A DNA stretch of 23,899 nucleotides from JBAXHO01 sp037138855 (GCA_037138855.1 JBAXHO010000025.1:1-23899), one strand, 5' to 3'. Shown: positions 1 to 8,047, numbered from the stretch's first letter. Made by a program: numbers and translations. The notes: a model not told the origin generated them from the letters alone.

Positions 1-1474
1 TCACTGGTGTCGTCGGACTCACGTACGGCGGTGTCAATGTGAGCGTCGGTACTATTGTTGTCACAGTAGGACTTGGCACTGCACTATCGGAAGGCACGGT
101 AACTGTAGGCGTATTGCCAACCATAGTCTGTGCTTTTTGCATGGCTTTATATACATTCACTCTGGAATTAACAGCAATTTTTTTGGTATCAGTAATAGCA
201 TCACCAGTGGATAAGATAATTTCTTTCACCTGTGTGGCAGTAAATCCATAATTATAACCCCAGATCAAAGCAGCTTCTCCTGCTACAAATGGACTGGAAA
301 ATGAAGTCCCAGACCAGAGATTATATTCAGATTGATTATTGAGATACTCTGCCACCAATATCCCTTCTCCTGGAGCTGAAATATCAATAAACTGAGTGCC
401 AAAATTAGAAAAACTAGCCATCTTATCATTCTCAGTGGTAGCAGCGACGCAAATTGTATTAGTTTTTTTATAATTACATGGCAAAATAGGAGTAGTATCA
501 TTATTACTATTTTCATTTCCGGCTGCTGATACTATCAATACACCTTTATCATTTAATCTCTGTATCGCTTCTTCAAGAGGAGTGATCGGGGCAGTTATTT
601 CAGAAATTCCAATACTGCCGTTTATTATTTTAGCCTCATTATAAAATGCAAAATTATATGCATCAATAATTTTATCAACTGATGTAATTTCTCCTTCAAA
701 TACTTTAATGGACATTATTTTTGCATTTGGAGCAATACCTGCCATTCCTTTGACATTATTAATTTTTGCAGCAATTACACTGGAGACATTTGTCCCATGG
801 GTATCTTCATCGGTACCATTCGCCATTGGGTCATTATCACCATTGATTAAATCATAACCATATTTACAATTTCCCAAAGCTGCTCCAGTCGAGCTTTTAC
901 AACTAGTACCATCCCATAATCTGTCCACCGGAAAATCTTCATGACGATAATCAATTCCCGAATCAATCACAGCGACCAATACTTCATGAAGATCTCGGGT
1001 AGCAGTAATATCCCAGGCTTGCTCTACATTTGATTTTGCAGCTTTCCATGCCCATTGCTCAGAAAAACGCGGATCATTTGGAGTAGATTGCAAAAATGCT
1101 AAATAATTGGGAATGATATTAGAAATATTTGTATCCTGTTTTGATTTTTTGATAAAAATTTGAGAGGCAGTTTGATTTTGGCGATCAGAAATAAGATATG
1201 TTTTATCTGAAATATTTTTTCGTGAAAAACGAACATTAGAACTGCTTGCGGTATAAAGTTTCAAAGCAGTATCATTTTTATATGTCACTAAGAATTGATC
1301 AGCCAGAAAAGAAAAATTACCTGCTTTTACTTTGGAAGTAGCTAGTGTAGGAAATTGTTCAAGGGATGAATCAATACCAGCCCCATGAGCTAAACTTTTA
1401 TTGATACTCCAAAATGCTCCGAGGACTACAAAGAGAACCAAAAAAAAATAATATTTTTTTAAATTTCCCCACAT
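1..1474 (-). CDS. Subtilisin-like serine protease (peptidase S8), membrane-anchored, 3' end beyond window
   Basis: Reading the minus strand from the ATG at 1474 gives an open frame of 491 residues to the window edge, with no stop. Residues 8-24 are hydrophobic (signal or anchor segment), so the enzyme should be exported. About 120 residues of propeptide-like sequence follow. The S8 catalytic core has Asp171 in VAVIDSGID, His226 in DTHGTNV, oxyanion Asn320 in SAAGN and Ser391 in SGTSFSSP, so the triad is complete. From about residue 455 the protein becomes a Pro/Thr/Ser/Val-rich linker, typical of wall-spanning stalks, leading to an unseen C-terminal domain. It starts 21 nt after the stop of the upstream Cys-rich gene, so the two are probably co-transcribed. 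The family is certain; substrate and C-terminal domain are unknown. Confidence 0.93.
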   Translation of the reverse strand, partial: MWGNLKKYYFFLVLFVVLGAFWSINKSLAHGAGIDSSLEQFPTLATSKVKAGNFSFLADQFLVTYKNDTALKLYTASSSNVRFSRKNISDKTYLISDRQNQTASQIFIKKSKQDTNISNIIPNYLAFLQSTPNDPRFSEQWAWKAAKSNVEQAWDITATRDLHEVLVAVIDSGIDYRHEDFPVDRLWDGTSCKSSTGAALGNCKYGYDLINGDNDPMANGTDEDTHGTNVSSVIAAKINNVKGMAGIAPNAKIMSIKVFEGEITSVDKIIDAYNFAFYNEAKIINGSIGISEITAPITPLEEAIQRLNDKGVLIVSAAGNENSNNDTTPILPCNYKKTNTICVAATTENDKMASFSNFGTQFIDISAPGEGILVAEYLNNQSEYNLWSGTSFSSPFVAGEAALIWGYNYGFTATQVKEIILSTGDAITDTKKIAVNSRVNVYKAMQKAQTMVGNTPTVTVPSDSAVPSPTVTTIVPTLTLTPPYVSPTTPV

Positions 1475-1495
1475 CACAATAATACTGCAATTATC

Positions 1496-2347
1496 TTATT
1501 TAACATAAAAGTTGAGATCATCTACAGAAGATATTTCTTCAGTATTATCAAATTCACTACAAGTATATTTGATTTTCGAACCTACCGGAGTGCAACTACA
1601 TCCTGAAGGTACAGTCGCTGGACACTCCATCGTACCACTACAGGATTGATCATCTTCAATTGTTATACTTTTCAATTCACTTAAATGCTGAGCATAACTA
1701 CGCCATAAACCGCCTTTATTGACAGAGGAATAAAGTTGATATTCGATACCTTGTGAATTAAGATAATTTAACCAGATCTTGGCACTACTAGTACCTTGTG
1801 TGCTCGAAGCACAATCAAACATACCTGAAAATACAACTGTTTTAGCTTTCTCAGCTGCTATTGTTTTGATGTGAAAATCTAAACTAACTTCACTTTTACT
1901 ATCATTGATATTACAAAAAGCATATGCTGCATGCCCATCAGTATCACCGCAAGAACAAATATTATTGTTGGTACAATTCGTTGCAGTAGGTAGACCAGTA
2001 CAAGGAATTTGATAATTATCAGTTGTAGTTACAAAAATGCTTTTAAGTTGTGACTTCTCTGTCACTAAATAATTCCAGGATGCCTGCTTATTGTTTTGTG
2101 CAGTTGGACTTAATGAAACCGGTACTAATTTTTCTCCGGTATTTTCCTGAAAGACCAGATTAATCTTGACCTTTGTCCAGTCTACATTAGCAGTGGGTTC
2201 ATCACAGACTAATTGACCGCCCAACTTTTTTTGTATTGCCGTTCCAGTTTCCGGCAATAAATGTACTCCTGAAATTTTATATAGTAAAAAAAGGGTACAA
2301 AATAACCCAATTAATATAATCGCAGTGAAAATGATTTTTTTCTTCAT
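1496..2347 (-). CDS. Cys-rich membrane-anchored extracytoplasmic protein, unknown function
   Basis: This 283-residue protein has a hydrophobic segment at residues 5-23 after a KKK start, giving an N-in anchor with an outside body. I do not recognise the family. The outer part has twelve Cys in a repeated layout: C116-x8-C125-x5-C131-x-C133-x11-C145, then C236-x5-C242-x7-C250-x-C252-x10-C263. This suggests two small disulfide-bonded modules, each following a beta-rich region (about 45-115 and 155-232). The second module contains a CSC core followed by KYTC. It is the promoter-proximal gene of a two-gene unit with the S8 protease, so it may be the protease's substrate, partner or inhibitor; that is inference from order only. 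Confidence 0.8.
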   Translation of the reverse strand: MKKKIIFTAIILIGLFCTLFLLYKISGVHLLPETGTAIQKKLGGQLVCDEPTANVDWTKVKINLVFQENTGEKLVPVSLSPTAQNNKQASWNYLVTEKSQLKSIFVTTTDNYQIPCTGLPTATNCTNNNICSCGDTDGHAAYAFCNINDSKSEVSLDFHIKTIAAEKAKTVVFSGMFDCASSTQGTSSAKIWLNYLNSQGIEYQLYSSVNKGGLWRSYAQHLSELKSITIEDDQSCSGTMECPATVPSGCSCTPVGSKIKYTCSEFDNTEEISSVDDLNFYVK

Positions 2348-2369
2348 AATTATTTGATGAATTTGCTAT

Positions 2370-2398
2370 AGAATATCATTTTTATTCTCTCAGAACAA
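2370..2398 (-). promoter_or_regulatory. Possible promoter of the Cys-rich protein/protease operon
   Basis: On the minus strand a TTGTTC box (2398-2393) and a TATTCT box (2375-2370) are 17 bp apart, about 22 nt before the ATG at 2347. The matches to -35/-10 consensus are only moderate (3 and 4 of 6). Spacing and position are what make it plausible. Confidence 0.3.
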
Positions 2399-2501
2399 AT
2401 TATCGCTATCACAAAATAAACATCTTTTTTAATTTCCAAAAAATTTCAACCATTTTCTTCAAGTCTCACATCCTCATAATTACTTTTCTTTTCAATTCAC
2501 C

Positions 2502-2535
2502 TTGACAGCAATCAGAATCAGCGATAATGTATAAT
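2502..2535 (+). promoter_or_regulatory. Promoter of the fba-pfkA operon
   Basis: A perfect -35 hexamer TTGACA lies at 2502-2507. It is followed by GATAAT (2523-2528, 15 bp spacer) and overlapping TATAAT (2530-2535, 22 bp spacer), so the exact -10 is ambiguous. Either choice puts transcription start downstream of the first possible ATG (2527), which lies inside the -10 region. This is why the aldolase start is placed at 2563. Confidence 0.55.
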
Positions 2536-2562
2536 TTCTTACTTAGTTTATTAATAAAAGAT

Positions 2563-3528
2563 ATGCAAGCATTTTATAAACAGCTGGGTTTAGTAAACAC
2601 GCATAACTTATTTGCCAAAGCTTCCCAAGGTGGATATGCTATTCCAGCATTTAATTTTAATAATCTCGAACAACTTCAGGCAATAATTTCTGCAGCTGTC
2701 AAGACAAGCTCTCCGGTTATTCTACAAGTTTCTGCCGGAGCGAGAAAATATGCTAATCAAACTTTGCTTCGTTATCTGGCTGAAGGTGCTGTCGCCTACG
2801 CCAAAGAATTGGGGAAAAATATTCCCATTGTTTTGCATCTTGATCACGGTGACTCTTTGGAATTAGTTCGTAGCTGCGTAGAAAGTGGTTTTTCTTCTGT
2901 GATGATTGATGGTTCGCATCTGGATTATGAAGCTAACGTTGCTTTGACGAAATCTGTTGTAGAATATGCCAAGCTTTATGATGTATCTGTGGAAGGTGAA
3001 TTAGGGATATTAGCTGGTGTAGAAGATGAGGTTAGTTCCAAAACTCATACATATACCGAACCTGATCAGGTAGAAGACTTTGTGAAAAGAACTGAAGTAA
3101 ATAGTCTAGCTATTGCCATCGGTACTTCTCATGGAGCTTTTAAATTCAAACCCGGAACAAATCCTGAAATCAGAATGGATATTCTTACTGAAATTGCAAA
3201 ACGTATTCCTCATTTTCCCATTGTATTGCATGGATCCTCCTCTATACCACATCAATATGTCGATCAAATCAATGAATACGGTGGAAAACTAGAAAATGCC
3301 ATTGGTATTCCTGAAGATCAATTGCGACTTGCTGCCAAATCAGCTGTATGTAAAATCAATATTGATTCTGATGGTCGTTTAGCTATGACTGCAGCCATTC
3401 GTAAAGTACTGGCTACTTCACCGGCAGAATTTGACCCAAGGAAATACCTTGGTCCAGCCCGTGATGCTTTGGAGGAGTTATATATACATAAAATTATTAA
3501 TGTCTTAGGATCAAATAATCAAGCATAA
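2563..3528 (+). CDS. fba: Fructose-bisphosphate aldolase, class II
   Basis: The enzyme cleaves fructose-1,6-bisphosphate to DHAP and glyceraldehyde-3-phosphate in glycolysis (cytoplasmic, Zn-dependent). Class II motifs are present: QGGYAIPAFN near the N-terminus, HLDHGDS (catalytic Asp and Zn-ligand His), EGELG, GTSHG and VLHGSSS (further Zn-ligand His residues), and NIDSD in the phosphate/substrate loop. I chose ATG 2563 (321 aa) over the in-frame ATG at 2527 because 2527 lies inside the -10 promoter region, and because the extra 12 residues are hydrophobic and not part of the fold. No Shine-Dalgarno sequence precedes either start. The stop is 22 nt before pfkA, so the two form an operon placing sequential upper-glycolysis steps together. 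Confidence 0.95.
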   Translation: MQAFYKQLGLVNTHNLFAKASQGGYAIPAFNFNNLEQLQAIISAAVKTSSPVILQVSAGARKYANQTLLRYLAEGAVAYAKELGKNIPIVLHLDHGDSLELVRSCVESGFSSVMIDGSHLDYEANVALTKSVVEYAKLYDVSVEGELGILAGVEDEVSSKTHTYTEPDQVEDFVKRTEVNSLAIAIGTSHGAFKFKPGTNPEIRMDILTEIAKRIPHFPIVLHGSSSIPHQYVDQINEYGGKLENAIGIPEDQLRLAAKSAVCKINIDSDGRLAMTAAIRKVLATSPAEFDPRKYLGPARDALEELYIHKIINVLGSNNQA

Positions 3529-3550
3529 TTATTAATTTAATATAAAAAAA

Positions 3551-4636
3551 ATGAATAAAAAAGTTGGAATTTTAAATTCCGGAGGTGACTGTCCTGGTTT
3601 AAATACTGTAATATCAGCAATTGTGAGACGAGGTCTGCAACTTGGCTATGAATTTATTGGTTTTGAAAAAGGCTGGGAAGGTATACTATCCCCAATGAGT
3701 TATTTTGATTTAAACTTAGAAAGAATCCGTGGCATTAGCCATTTAAGTGGAACTATTCTTCGTACAGTAAATAAAGGACGTTTCGCCGGCAAGGCTGGTA
3801 CAGGAAATTTTAATGTCATTCCACCGGAAATTTTACTTGAAGCAAAGAATAATCTGCGAAATATTGGAATTGATTCATTAATCGTCATTGGCGGGGATGG
3901 TACTTTAAGTGGTGCGATGCAACTAGCAGATATTGGAGTAAATATTGTTGGTATCCCAAAAAGTATTGATAATGATCTCAACTTGACAGATATGACATTT
4001 GGATTTAGTACTTCTGCCAATGTAGTTTCGGAATCTTTAACGAAAATTCATCCTACTGCCGAAAGCCACGAAAGAGTCTTTATCGTAGAAACAATGGGGA
4101 GATTTGCAGGCTGGATAGCTCTTTACGGAGGACTCGGTGGAGGTGCCCAATGTATTTTAATTCCAGAAATTCCTTTTAAAACTGAAAAAATAATCGAATT
4201 TTTACGGAAACGGAAATCTCTCAATCGCCTCTCCACAATAATTGTAATTGCCGAAGGTGCCAAAGAGAAAAATATGGAATCTTTAATATCAACTGATATA
4301 CATGCTTCAGAAATTGTTCTTGGCGGTATTAGTCAATATTTAGAAAAACGGATCAATAAGTTAGCTCCAGAAGAATTCGATGTACGCACCTTGATCCTTG
4401 GTCATTTACAACGTGGTGGTACACCACTGGTATTGGATCGAATCCTAGCTATCCGCTATGGTATACATGCTATTGAAGCTTTAGATCAAGGCAAATTTGG
4501 TGAAATGGTAGCTTTAAATGGTAATGATATCACCACTGTAAAAATTGTCGATGCAGTTAAAACACTTCGGATAATTCCCCAAGATTCAGATATTATCCAT
4601 TCAGCTAGAAGTATTGATGTGTGTTTTGGGGATTGA
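3551..4636 (+). CDS. pfkA: 6-phosphofructokinase (group III type, probably ATP-dependent)
   Basis: This 361-residue enzyme phosphorylates fructose-6-phosphate to fructose-1,6-bisphosphate, the step before Fba. Motifs: GILNSGGDCPGLN at the N-terminus, GGDGT (114-118), PKSIDND (136-142, with the catalytic Asp), SHERVFIVETMGR (172-184) and HLQRGGTP. The donor-specificity pair is mixed. Gly in GGDGT (E. coli position 104) is the ATP-type residue, whereas Lys in PKSIDND (position 124) is shared with PPi-dependent enzymes. Known enzymes with the Gly/Lys pair, such as actinobacterial and trypanosomal PFKs, use ATP, so ATP use is favoured but not proven. It is the second gene of the fba operon and ends before a strong terminator. 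Confidence 0.95.
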   Translation: MNKKVGILNSGGDCPGLNTVISAIVRRGLQLGYEFIGFEKGWEGILSPMSYFDLNLERIRGISHLSGTILRTVNKGRFAGKAGTGNFNVIPPEILLEAKNNLRNIGIDSLIVIGGDGTLSGAMQLADIGVNIVGIPKSIDNDLNLTDMTFGFSTSANVVSESLTKIHPTAESHERVFIVETMGRFAGWIALYGGLGGGAQCILIPEIPFKTEKIIEFLRKRKSLNRLSTIIVIAEGAKEKNMESLISTDIHASEIVLGGISQYLEKRINKLAPEEFDVRTLILGHLQRGGTPLVLDRILAIRYGIHAIEALDQGKFGEMVALNGNDITTVKIVDAVKTLRIIPQDSDIIHSARSIDVCFGD

Positions 4637-4650
4637 GGGGAAAAGAAAAA

Positions 4651-4699
4651 TGGTAGCTGGTATCTAGTATCTGGTAGCTAGTATCTAGTAGCTGATAGC
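4651..4699. repeat. Degenerate heptamer tandem repeat, 7 units
   Basis: Seven consecutive 7-base units fit the pattern T(A/G)(G/A)TA(G/T)C, starting at 4651, 4658, 4665, 4672, 4679, 4686 and 4693 (tggtagc, tggtatc, tagtatc and so on). The array lies between the pfkA stop and the terminator. It is one of five period-7 arrays in this window. Confidence 0.8.
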
Positions 4700-4705
4700 A
4701 TTACC

Positions 4706-4734
4706 AAAAACTCCAGCAAAGGCTGGAGTTTTTT
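4706..4734. terminator. Bidirectional rho-independent terminator between pfkA and pgk
   Basis: A 7-bp GC-rich stem CTCCAGC / GCTGGAG (4711-4717 with 4722-4728) closes on an AAAG loop. It is flanked by AAAAA on the left and TTTTTT on the right, giving a U-tract in both directions. It sits between the convergent fba-pfkA and tpi-gap-pgk units and can end both. Confidence 0.88.
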
Positions 4735-4765
4735 AATATACTTTTCAAATTGCAATTTTCTCAAA

Positions 4766-5992
4766 TCACACTGAATATTTATCCAAAATAATATCCAACA
4801 CTGGAAATGTTTCATAAGACAAATATGCAAGCATGGCTCCACCTCCTGTAGAAACATGGTTAATTCCCAGTAGACCATATTTATTAATAGCTGCAATGGA
4901 ATCACCACCACCAGCTATCGAGAAAGCTTGATTATTAGCCACAATGGCTTCACCAATAGTTTTGGTTGCCTGACCAGCATTTGTCCATTCAAAAACACCC
5001 ATTGGACCATTCCAAAGAATTGTTTTCGCCTCAGCAATTATTTCAACATACTTAGCAACTGTTTTGGGACCGATATCTATTGCGATCATCTCTCCTGGAA
5101 TTACTTGATCTGTAGTTATTGTAACAGCATCAGGGCTTTCTGGATCTTTAAACTCATTTACACAAACATGATCTTCTGGTAAAACGATTTTATCACCATA
5201 TTTAGCCAGCATAGACTTGGCCAGTTCAATTTTATCCTTTTCCAGTAATGAATTTCCAGTACCGATTCCCTTGGCAGCCAATAATGTATAGGCCATAGCG
5301 CCACCAATTAAAATCTGATCTGCTGATTCCAGAAGTGCATTCATCGCATCCAGTTTTTCACTCAGTTTAGCTCCTCCTAACATTGCTAAATAGGGATGAG
5401 TAGCTTCCCCTAATTGTGAAAAAGCTTTAACTTCCCGAAGTAACGCTGGTCCGAAATAAGCCGGCATCAATTTGGGTACCTCTAATGTGGAAACTGATTC
5501 ATTGTAATCAGGAAAAGCATCATTGATGAAAATATCTCCCAAATTTGCCAATTGCTGAGCAAAATTGATTTTTTCCTGCTCATTTTTGGTTTTTTCACTC
5601 GGGAAGAAACGGATATTTTCCAAAAGAAAAAATCGTTTATCTTTTTGATAATCCACAGCTCGAGAATTGAGAGCTTCATCAGAAACTGAAGTAATCAAAG
5701 TAACTGCTTCACCTAACTTTTCCGAGAGATACACTTGAACAGGTTTTAAAGAAAGCTCTGGGTCTATTCCTTCCGGTCTACCCAAATGAGCCATGATTAC
5801 AACTCTTTTTGCTTGCTCTTGCAGTTCTTTAAATAATGGTAATGCTTCTTCAATACGAGTCACATCCTGAATCACACCATTTTTTAATGGTACATTGAGG
5901 CAGGCACGTACCAAAACTCGACTGGAGCTTAGTGGTGCGTTGACATATGAAGCTTTTTCCAGCAAAGCCGGAAGATTTTCTCTTTTATACAT
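4766..5992 (-). CDS. pgk: Phosphoglycerate kinase, with altered 3-phosphoglycerate site
   Basis: This 408-residue protein has the length and order of PGK. The enzyme transfers phosphate from 1,3-bisphosphoglycerate to ADP in glycolysis. Conserved features are AHLGRPEG (68-75), ENIRFFPSE (Arg128), LGGAK (205-209), WNGPMGVFE (327-335), GGGDS (361-365) and STGGGA (381-386), so the nucleotide-binding half is intact. Two features of the N-terminal substrate half are odd. The usual RVDFNVP reads RACLNVP (Cys31 in place of the 3PG-binding Asp), and the usual AHRAHAS segment after NDAF reads DYNESVS (162-168), which lacks the substrate-binding Arg. Its start is 6 nt after the gap stop, so it is in an operon with gap. 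PGK is secure as a family; full activity is not. Confidence 0.92.
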   Translation of the reverse strand: MYKRENLPALLEKASYVNAPLSSSRVLVRACLNVPLKNGVIQDVTRIEEALPLFKELQEQAKRVVIMAHLGRPEGIDPELSLKPVQVYLSEKLGEAVTLITSVSDEALNSRAVDYQKDKRFFLLENIRFFPSEKTKNEQEKINFAQQLANLGDIFINDAFPDYNESVSTLEVPKLMPAYFGPALLREVKAFSQLGEATHPYLAMLGGAKLSEKLDAMNALLESADQILIGGAMAYTLLAAKGIGTGNSLLEKDKIELAKSMLAKYGDKIVLPEDHVCVNEFKDPESPDAVTITTDQVIPGEMIAIDIGPKTVAKYVEIIAEAKTILWNGPMGVFEWTNAGQATKTIGEAIVANNQAFSIAGGGDSIAAINKYGLLGINHVSTGGGAMLAYLSYETFPVLDIILDKYSV

Positions 5993-5998
5993 TTTTTC

Positions 5999-7015
5999 TT
6001 ATTTAATAATTTTAGCAATTAAATCTACAATACGATTGGAATAACCCCATTCATTATCATACCAAGAAATGAGCTTAAAGAATGTCGGGTTGAGTTCGAT
6101 ACAGGCTGTAGCATCATAAATGCTGGATCTGGGATCATGAATGAAATCGCTGGAAACAACTGGCTCCTCTGTATAACCTAAGATATCCTTGAGATAAGTT
6201 TCGCTGGCTTTTTTCATCAGAGCATTGATTTCGGTAAGGCTGGTTTCTCTTTCTGGTTTAAATGTCAAATCTACTGTAGAAACATCATAAGTTGGCACGC
6301 GAAATGCCATACCAGTAAGTTTTCCTTTGGTTTCCGGTAATACTATTGCTACAGCTTTAGCTGCACCAGTAGTTGCAGGAATAATATTGACTGCTCCGGC
6401 ACGACCATCCCGGTATGCCTTTCGAGAAGGTCCATCCAGTAAAACCTGAGTCGCTGTGTAACTATGAATTGTAGTCATCAAACCTTCTTTTAAACCGATA
6501 CCTTCCTTCAATAATACATGTACCAATGGTGCTAAACAATTCGTGGTACAGCTGGCATTAGATACAACAGCTTCACCTTGGTAATCATCATCATTGACCC
6601 CAATTACAATAGTTTTGACATCACTATCACTGGGTGCTGAGATGATAACTTTCTTAGCGCCAGCAGTCAGATGTCCATTATATGTTTGATCTTTGGTAAA
6701 AAGACCAGTAGATTCAACTACGATATCGATGCCGTAATCTTTCCAGGGTAATTGGTCTGGGGTAGTGCGGAGTGAAATTGTTTTTAATTCCCGCTTACCA
6801 ATCATAATTTTATCAGTACCTACTGCTTTAATTTCATCTTTCAGCACACCATGCACTGAATCATATTTGAGAAGATATGCCAGATTATCTGCTGAAACAA
6901 TATCATTCACTACTACTACCTCTACTGCTCCATTGAGCATGTTTTTTTCCAGAAGAGCACGATAAAGCATTCTCCCGATCCGGCCAAAGCCGTTGATTGC
7001 AATTTTTGTTGCCAT
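5999..7015 (-). CDS. gap: Glyceraldehyde-3-phosphate dehydrogenase, NAD-type
   Basis: This 338-residue phosphorylating GAPDH converts glyceraldehyde-3-phosphate, phosphate and NAD+ to 1,3-bisphosphoglycerate and NADH. It has the N-terminal Rossmann motif INGFGRIGR (7-15), Asp38 at the end of strand 2 (favours NAD over NADP), the catalytic SNASCTTNC (Cys156), His184 in TIHSYT, and the C-terminal WYDNEWGYSNR. It lies between tpiA and pgk, 6 nt from pgk. It is the main NADH source in this island, which makes the neighbouring hydrogenase a plausible electron outlet (inference). Confidence 0.97.
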   Translation of the reverse strand: MATKIAINGFGRIGRMLYRALLEKNMLNGAVEVVVVNDIVSADNLAYLLKYDSVHGVLKDEIKAVGTDKIMIGKRELKTISLRTTPDQLPWKDYGIDIVVESTGLFTKDQTYNGHLTAGAKKVIISAPSDSDVKTIVIGVNDDDYQGEAVVSNASCTTNCLAPLVHVLLKEGIGLKEGLMTTIHSYTATQVLLDGPSRKAYRDGRAGAVNIIPATTGAAKAVAIVLPETKGKLTGMAFRVPTYDVSTVDLTFKPERETSLTEINALMKKASETYLKDILGYTEEPVVSSDFIHDPRSSIYDATACIELNPTFFKLISWYDNEWGYSNRIVDLIAKIIK

Positions 7016-7026
7016 AATGAGAATTA

Positions 7027-7082
7027 GATAAAAGATAAAAACTAAAAACTAATAGTTAATAGTTATTAGTTAATAGCTTCTT
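7027..7082. repeat. Degenerate heptamer tandem repeat, 8 units
   Basis: Eight consecutive AT-rich 7-base units run from 7027 (gataaaa, gataaaa, actaaaa, actaata, gttaata, gttatta, gttaata, gcttctt). They occupy the left half of the tpiA-gap spacer, directly upstream of the gap start codon. Confidence 0.65.
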
Positions 7083-7083
7083 A

Positions 7084-7110
7084 TGCCAAAGGTCTACCAG
7101 CCTATGGCTG
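7084..7110. repeat. REP-like double-hairpin element, copy C (weak first hairpin)
   Basis: The segment resembles the 30-nt elements at 12571 and 12728. It has a short GCC-AAA-GGT hairpin, then TACC, then a perfect CAGCC-TAT-GGCTG hairpin (5-bp stem, 3-nt loop). It aligns to the 12571 element at about 24 of 31 positions by eye. It sits between two heptamer arrays. Confidence 0.55.
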
Positions 7111-7111
7111 A

Positions 7112-7230
7112 AACTTCTAACTTCTAACTTCTAACTTCTGACTTCTGACTTTTAACTTTTAACTTTTAACTTTTAACTTCTGACTTTTAACTTTTAACTT
7201 CTGCCTTTTAACTTCTATCTTCTGTCTTCA
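7112..7230. repeat. Heptamer tandem repeat, 17 units, running into the tpiA 3' end
   Basis: Seventeen units in unbroken 7-base phase start at 7112 and end at 7230. They alternate among aacttct, aactttt, gacttct and gactttt, with more diverged last units. The final four overlap the minus-strand tpiA coding end (stop at 7208-7210), so the last residues of TIM (ETDRS-like tail, read TEDRS) are encoded by repeat DNA. Confidence 0.85.
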
Positions 7231-7885
7231 AAAATGGTTTACATAACTCTAGCAATTTGGCGTAGGGATCATTTGCTTTGACAAAAGCTGATGCCAGAAT
7301 AAATCCTTCTGCACCCATTTCTAAGCCTTTTGCCACATCTTGGCCACTACTGATACCTGCTCCCAGAATCACTTTTGTTTTTCCTTTTGCAATATTGATA
7401 AACTGCATCACACCGTCAGGATTTTCCTCTGTAATAGATTTACCACTACCGATAAGCTCTTTATTTTCATAGGCTATTGCCAATGGTTTTATTGTAAGTA
7501 ACTCATTTACTTCATCTTTATTCTCACAGCATACTACAAATTTCATTTTTTCTTGATATTCATCAAGCTTGGAGACAAAATTTTCATCCCAGACTCGCTT
7601 CTCGGCATGATTGATGACAGAATAATTGATACCAGCAGATAATAGTAAATCAACAGGAATACTGCCAGTGGTACTACCTTGATTGACTAAATCACAAGAT
7701 TGGGAAATGAAATTTAAAGCAGGATATTTTTCTTTTGCTTGTAAAATCTGAAGCTGATTTACCGCACAAAATATTATTTCATTATATTTAGGTGTTTGTT
7801 CTACCAGTTTGAAAACTGCATCTAAAAGCCTATAAATATTATCATTGGTACTTTCTGTATACGTTTTTAAGTTTAAAATCAGCAT
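7208..7885 (-). CDS. tpiA: Triosephosphate isomerase, archaeal-type short form
   Basis: This 225-residue enzyme interconverts DHAP and glyceraldehyde-3-phosphate. Active-site residues are Asn5 and Lys7 in LNLKTY, His93 in VINHAEKR, and Glu140 in AYENKELIGSGKS, followed by the phosphate-gripper GAGISSGQDV and the C-terminal LASAFVKA. The length and the NHAEKR / AYExxELIGSG forms match the short archaeal TIM type rather than the roughly 250-residue bacterial type. It is the first gene of a tpiA-gap-pgk unit. The 192-nt gap to gap is filled with heptamer repeats, and the last few residues fall within that repeat array. The start ATG at 7885 gives the expected MLILNLKTY start and has no Shine-Dalgarno sequence. 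Confidence 0.94.
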   Translation of the reverse strand: MLILNLKTYTESTNDNIYRLLDAVFKLVEQTPKYNEIIFCAVNQLQILQAKEKYPALNFISQSCDLVNQGSTTGSIPVDLLLSAGINYSVINHAEKRVWDENFVSKLDEYQEKMKFVVCCENKDEVNELLTIKPLAIAYENKELIGSGKSITEENPDGVMQFINIAKGKTKVILGAGISSGQDVAKGLEMGAEGFILASAFVKANDPYAKLLELCKPFLKTEDRS

Positions 7886-7920
7886 TAATTGTAAATATTC
7901 TAAAGTAAATCGATAATAAT

Positions 7921-7948
7921 ATTATAACAATCTAATATCACCATGCAA
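7921..7948 (-). promoter_or_regulatory. Promoter of tpiA-gap-pgk
   Basis: On the minus strand TTGCAT (7948-7943) and a perfect TATAAT (7926-7921) are separated by 16 bp. This predicts transcription start near 7914, about 29 nt before the tpiA ATG. The rest of the divergent spacer up to 8047 is very AT-rich. A TATATT at 8024-8029 might serve the plus-strand operon, but no convincing -35 accompanies it. Confidence 0.55.
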
Positions 7949-8047
7949 TGTATTTCAATACAAATTTAATAAATATTGCAAATTTTTTACTGATATGGCA
8001 TATTTATTAACTGAATCAAAGTATATATTATTTATTATTAAAAACTT

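Noticed and set aside
39..251. Small plus-strand protein at the left end
   Set aside because: It is the antisense shadow of the subtilase stalk; its Thr/Val content mirrors the Pro/Thr linker codons.
2246..2260. LPETG sortase motif in the Cys-rich protein
   Set aside because: It lies directly after the N-terminal membrane segment, not before a C-terminal one, so it cannot be a sorting signal.
7027..7230. Repeat-rich spacer as a CRISPR array
   Set aside because: Units are 7 bases and contiguous, with no 25-40-nt repeats or unique spacers, and no cas genes are present.
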